Positions 60,210-64,000 of a DNA stretch of 64,000 bases are shown in pieces. This DNA comes from Rhinopomastus cyanomelas (lineage: Eukaryota > Chordata > Aves > Bucerotiformes > Rhinopomastidae). Each line of letters begins with the position of its first letter. Positions within the stretch are counted from its first letter, which is position 1. The stretch covers positions 1 to 64,000 of the forward strand of contig VXBP01002229.1 of assembly GCA_013400115.1 (NCBI GenBank). The letters run 5' to 3'. The notes below the pieces were generated by a model. It ran no database searches. It was not told the DNA's origin and worked only from the letters and a program-made list of their open reading frames with translations. Both the position numbers and the translations under genes were made by a program.

Positions 60210-62725
60210 ACCTTCTACAATTAATTTCTTCAACAATATCTCCTGTGTACTCAGTCTAAACCTGCTAGTTTATTCACCAGCAAGTGCCATTAATACATGT
60301 TTCAGCAGCTTTGAAAACACCAACCCGATAAAAGAGTAGTAGTTATTAATATAAGTTGGTGACTTGGCAAAGGCCATGCAAGTTGCTCATCACCTCACAC
60401 GGTTTTACAAACTACAGACCCATGGCAGCCATCTCTGTGCAACAAGCACATTAACTGGAATAAAGTCATCATTTTATGAAACGGTCAATGGAAACTAAAA
60501 GTAAACATAATTATGTTTTATTAACAAACTCTGAAGCTGACAAATTTCAGCCTCCACATCCAGAATGCTACGCTTCAGCAAGCCCCTTCACTCCTTCTCC
60601 AAGTCCAGCCAACTTGTGCCAGGAGTAATTAAAGCAGAAGGATACCCAAAGCGGTTGAAAACTTGGAATGTGAAGTGGACATGTTACCAAGTGCCTCTTG
60701 TTTGCAATTAAGGGAGGATAAAAAACCAAACCAAACAAAAAATTCCCCTCTGCAGTCTTCAAAGTTTCTTAAAAGTGCACCTTTGGGTTCTCAGTTCTTA
60801 TAGACCTTCTGCAGAAGCATCAGGTACATTCTACGAAGGTTTTTAAGGCATTACAAGTGAAATATACTAATTGTAGACATTGCTGCAATGAAGTTGGAAT
60901 CCTTGCCAGCTTAGGACACGGCACGTAGGTAGATACTTGCGGACCATAGACACCCAGAAGGGCAGAACCAGTCCTGCCACGTGGGTGCTACATAAATCGC
61001 GCGTGACTGGGAACACTGTCACTTCCAGTACTGAGCACTGGAATGTCAAGGGGACGTTTCACCCCAGCTGCAGGGCTGACTTCAGTTTAAGGGTTCTCTC
61101 TTTAAACCCTTTAGGGAAGACAGTGAGGGAACCTTCATGGGTTTCCAATGCAACCAACCTCTATCTCAAACACTCTTGCCGAGTTGTTTTCTCGTGTGCA
61201 ATCTTGTTGATGCCGCGGGGGCATTCAGAGAGATTCAACTAAATCAGAAAAAATGTGTATTTCTCTACTGTGCTGCCCACTTTGAAATGAAATGCTGTTG
61301 TGTGAAATGAAATGCTGCTGTGGGAGAGTTTTGAAACTTCTTGGTTTGTTAGCCTTTACCAGTGTGACCCACGATTTTCATTTTAGCTTTTTTTTTCCAG
61401 GTAAGATTAAGAGTTAACGAGTGATACAATCTTCTGCTCGGATGTTGTCTCTCTCTGGGTGTTGACACCAGATGAAAAGTGGTGTAGGTTATTAGCAAGG
61501 GGGAAAAAAAAGAACCAAATAAACCCTTTACATGCCCAGAGGTCCTTTGCCAGGGAAGATGCTTTAATTCTCATCCATCTCAAACCAGCACTGCATCCTG
61601 CAACATGTCTACAGGTAAAAAAACCCACTAGCGGTAAAGAAAGCCCCGAAAGCACAAATTACACGTGCTGCAAGACAGAAGAAATGCTGTTTCTCTGCCA
61701 AACTCCATTTCTCTTTGACAACCTCTCAGCTGTCAGTTTGATAACAGCTGGTTGGTTCTGTACTCACCTAACTGGGGACAGTTCCTATTCCAATCTACCT
61801 TGTGTTCATCTGTTAATTTGATGACACCATTTGTTTCCTAAGGCAACAAATTTGGAGACCAGGGTTTACCCACCGTCAGATTGCATTCTGCTGAAGGGTA
61901 AATTAAGGTGGATTTGTAATGTCTTTGTTTATAAAAATATTTTAGATATATTGAAAGTAGATTTAATTTAAGAGAAAAGGGCATTATATAAACAGCAGCA
62001 GATCTCATCCAGAATATGTCACATAAATATCACACCATCAAACAAGAAATGTAAATTATCATACATACTCTATAATTGAAAAGTGTATTATACATTAGTG
62101 AAGTCACCCATTTATCTAATCATAATCAGTTCCAATAAAATCTCATTTAGGAAAGTTGAATGTAGTTCAGGGTGGATGGTTATGAGGATATCACTCATGT
62201 GAATATGCACTGAAACAGGTTTGAAAGATAGTTCTTATGCACAGAAATCCAATTACTGCACACCTCACATGGAAGGAGCTTGCACTGCCATGGGCCAGAC
62301 CCGTGCCGTACCCAGCTAGAATCAAAGTAAAGCAAGTACTCTGAATTTTAAGTACTTGATTTTACTTAAAATGAAGTTTTAAGGGTTTTTTAAACTCAAA
62401 ATTCAATTTTTGCAGGAAATCATGACAAGAATAACATGGTGCTAATAAGAGTCAATTCAAAAGTGGGGAGAAGAATCTTCATGTGTCATGTGGTAGTTGT
62501 GGTGATGCGAAGCTTGGATCCAAACACCCTCTGCTTGCTGAGTTACAAGCACCTAGGCTGCTTTTAAGAGAAAATTCTGGAGTTGTCACCCACACGTAGA
62601 TGAAATCCAGTGGGCCAGTGTTAAACTTGCAAACATATCATGATAGGAGTGGCTCTCGGCTAGATATAGGTCCTTTTCTCACTTCACTTGCTCCCAGCCC
62701 TTTCTGATGTCGTCTGCACTGAGTT
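60210..62725. other. Gene desert, nothing recognised
   Basis: No exon or named repeat recognised; random short frames only. Confidence 0.4.
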
Positions 62726-62729
62726 AAAT

Positions 62730-62935
62730 GTCACAGTATCACAGTAATGATGAGGTTGGAAAAGACCTTAAAGATCATCCAGTCCAACCTACATCCAAAT
62801 CAACCCAGTAAACCTAACATCTAACATCTAGATCAGGCCACTCAGCAGCTCATCCAGCCTAACCTTGAACACCTCCAGGGATGGCGACTCAACCACCTCC
62901 ATGGGCAGCCCATTCCAAAACCGGATCATGTCATT
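62730..62935 (-). mobile_element. CR1 3' end, second subfamily
   Basis: CACAGTATCACAGTAATGAT, CATCCAGTCCAACCTACATC and CCTTGAACACCTCCAGGGAT, the same subfamily as the copy at 47047, truncated at the TTCCAAAACCGGATCA point. Confidence 0.9.
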
Positions 62936-63189
62936 CCCTTACGCTGGAGAACACATCTTACGGGCTGTATTCTGAGAAGCCGCTAGACCTAGACTACAAA
63001 GGACATGCGGAAGTCTACTGATTAGAAAAGCATCTTTAGTGTGTGAGGAGACATTAAGAGAGATCCAAACTATCACCACATACTAGCACAATGCTCTGAA
63101 ATACTGCAGCACAAAGACTTTTACCGTTGGAGAGCAACGTCTGAAAAGATCAAGTGGCAAGTGCTGTCGGAGTGCTACACCCAGTATTG

Positions 63190-63590
63190 TGTTAGACTTA
63201 GGGACTGGAAGGGACCTCAAAAGATCATCTCCCTGCCAAAAGTCCAATCTCCCTGCCACAGCAGGACCACCTAGATCATGTGGCACATTAACATATCCAG
63301 GGGAGTTTTAAACACCTCCAGAGAAGGAGACTCCACAACCTCTCTGGGCAGCCTGTTCAAGTGCTCTGTTACCCTCGCTGGGAAGAAGTTCCTTCTCATA
63401 TTGATGTGGAACCTCCTATGTTCATTGCCCCTTGTCCTATCATTACAAGACACTGAGCAGAGCCTGGCTCCATCCTCCTGACACCCATCTTTCACATATT
63501 TATGAACATTAATGAGGTCACCCCTCAGTCTCTTTCTCCAGGCTGAAGAGACCCAGCTCCCTCAACCTTTCCTCAGAGGAGGGGTTCTAC
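63190..63590 (-). mobile_element. CR1 3' end with ORF2 C-terminal frame
   Basis: Minus frame reads KDGCQEDGARLCSVSCNDRT and HINMRRNFFPARVTEHLNRLP. A CTCCCTGCCA block is duplicated close to the 3' end, and the usual 8-bp tail is lost. Confidence 0.92.
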
Positions 63591-63594
63591 TCCC

Positions 63595-64000
63595 TCATTT
63601 CAGCCTGTGAAGGTTGTATTGCAAACGTGCCGGTGCAAGGGTCAATGATCACAGCACTAGTCTGGAAAACCACTGTTTAATATTTTGCTCTTGATTCTGG
63701 AAGATTCCTCTTGACAAGGAGTATGCAAGACTTTGCTTAAAATTCATGGATGTTCCCTATGAGAACCTCAGTGCCCTCCCGCTCCCCAGAGAGCAATTCT
63801 TTGCAATCCCAGTGGAAAGTGGGAATGCTGAAGCACTTCATTTGGAAGAATAATTCCACAGCAGCAGAACTTCCAGTGTGGTTACACAGAGAGCTAAGGC
63901 CCACTTTCTGTTCCCCTTCCCATTCCATACGCTCCAGCTTCACCAGCGCCGCGCCGTTCTGAGACACGCTGGGCTTTGGGCCAGCTCTTTAAATGAGTGC
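63595..64000. other. Window end, nothing recognised
   Basis: Somewhat GC-richer sequence with short overlapping frames on both strands and no recognisable product. Confidence 0.4.

Noticed and set aside
1..64000. CRISPR arrays, prokaryotic operons, tRNA or rRNA genes
   Set aside because: No regularly spaced direct repeats with unique spacers, no operon layout and no cloverleaf or rRNA signature seen by eye; the window is vertebrate nuclear DNA.

Overview
The window reads as a piece of a bird nuclear chromosome. There is no operon structure. Coding sequence is sparse and split into short exons with GT/AG borders. The interspersed repeats are dominated by CR1 retrotransposons with the typical avian 3' end: the ATTCTATG-type 8-bp tail, the conserved 3' terminal region, and reverse-transcriptase reading-frame remnants. 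A relatively recent-looking CR1 group is frequent. This suggests a neoavian bird, possibly a CR1-rich lineage such as woodpeckers and allies; that last step is a guess.

Three protein-coding genes can be supported, in the order known from human 15q22.2. GCNT3 (+, 9752-11038) is a mucin core 2/core 4 beta-1,6-GlcNAc-transferase in one uninterrupted coding exon. GTF2A2 (-, four coding exons, 22002 down to 18164) is the small subunit of general transcription factor TFIIA, 109 aa. BNIP2 (-, ten coding exons, 35981 down to 27205) is a BCH-domain scaffold, 322 aa. I reconstructed GTF2A2 and BNIP2 exon by exon from the minus strand, and all splice phases close. CpG-rich blocks at about 22.2-22.6 kb and 38.9-39.6 kb fit their promoters. 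A third CpG-rich block at 11.53-11.97 kb has no assigned gene.

Layout: 1-9.5 kb is intergenic, opening with an antisense CR1 endonuclease fragment. 9.75-12.0 kb holds GCNT3 and its 3' flank. 12-17.8 kb is intergenic with CR1 copies and an LTR-like remnant. 17.9-22.6 kb is GTF2A2. 22.6-27.2 kb is the BNIP2 3' flank. 27.2-39.6 kb is BNIP2 and its promoter. 39.9-41.9 kb holds two oppositely oriented CR1 copies, one broken by a 573-bp N gap. 42-64 kb is gene-free, with CR1 insertions, two small tandem repeats, a second short assembly gap and several AT-rich blocks that could be conserved regulatory DNA. In human the next gene on this side is FOXB1, beyond a long desert; this window does not reach it.

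The three genes share no pathway; their proximity is conserved synteny. I did not find a clearly undescribed biological system. The most useful leads are the orphan CpG island, the T-tract 5' splice site and the 36-nt exon of BNIP2, two assembly problems at N gaps, and candidate enhancers in the desert.
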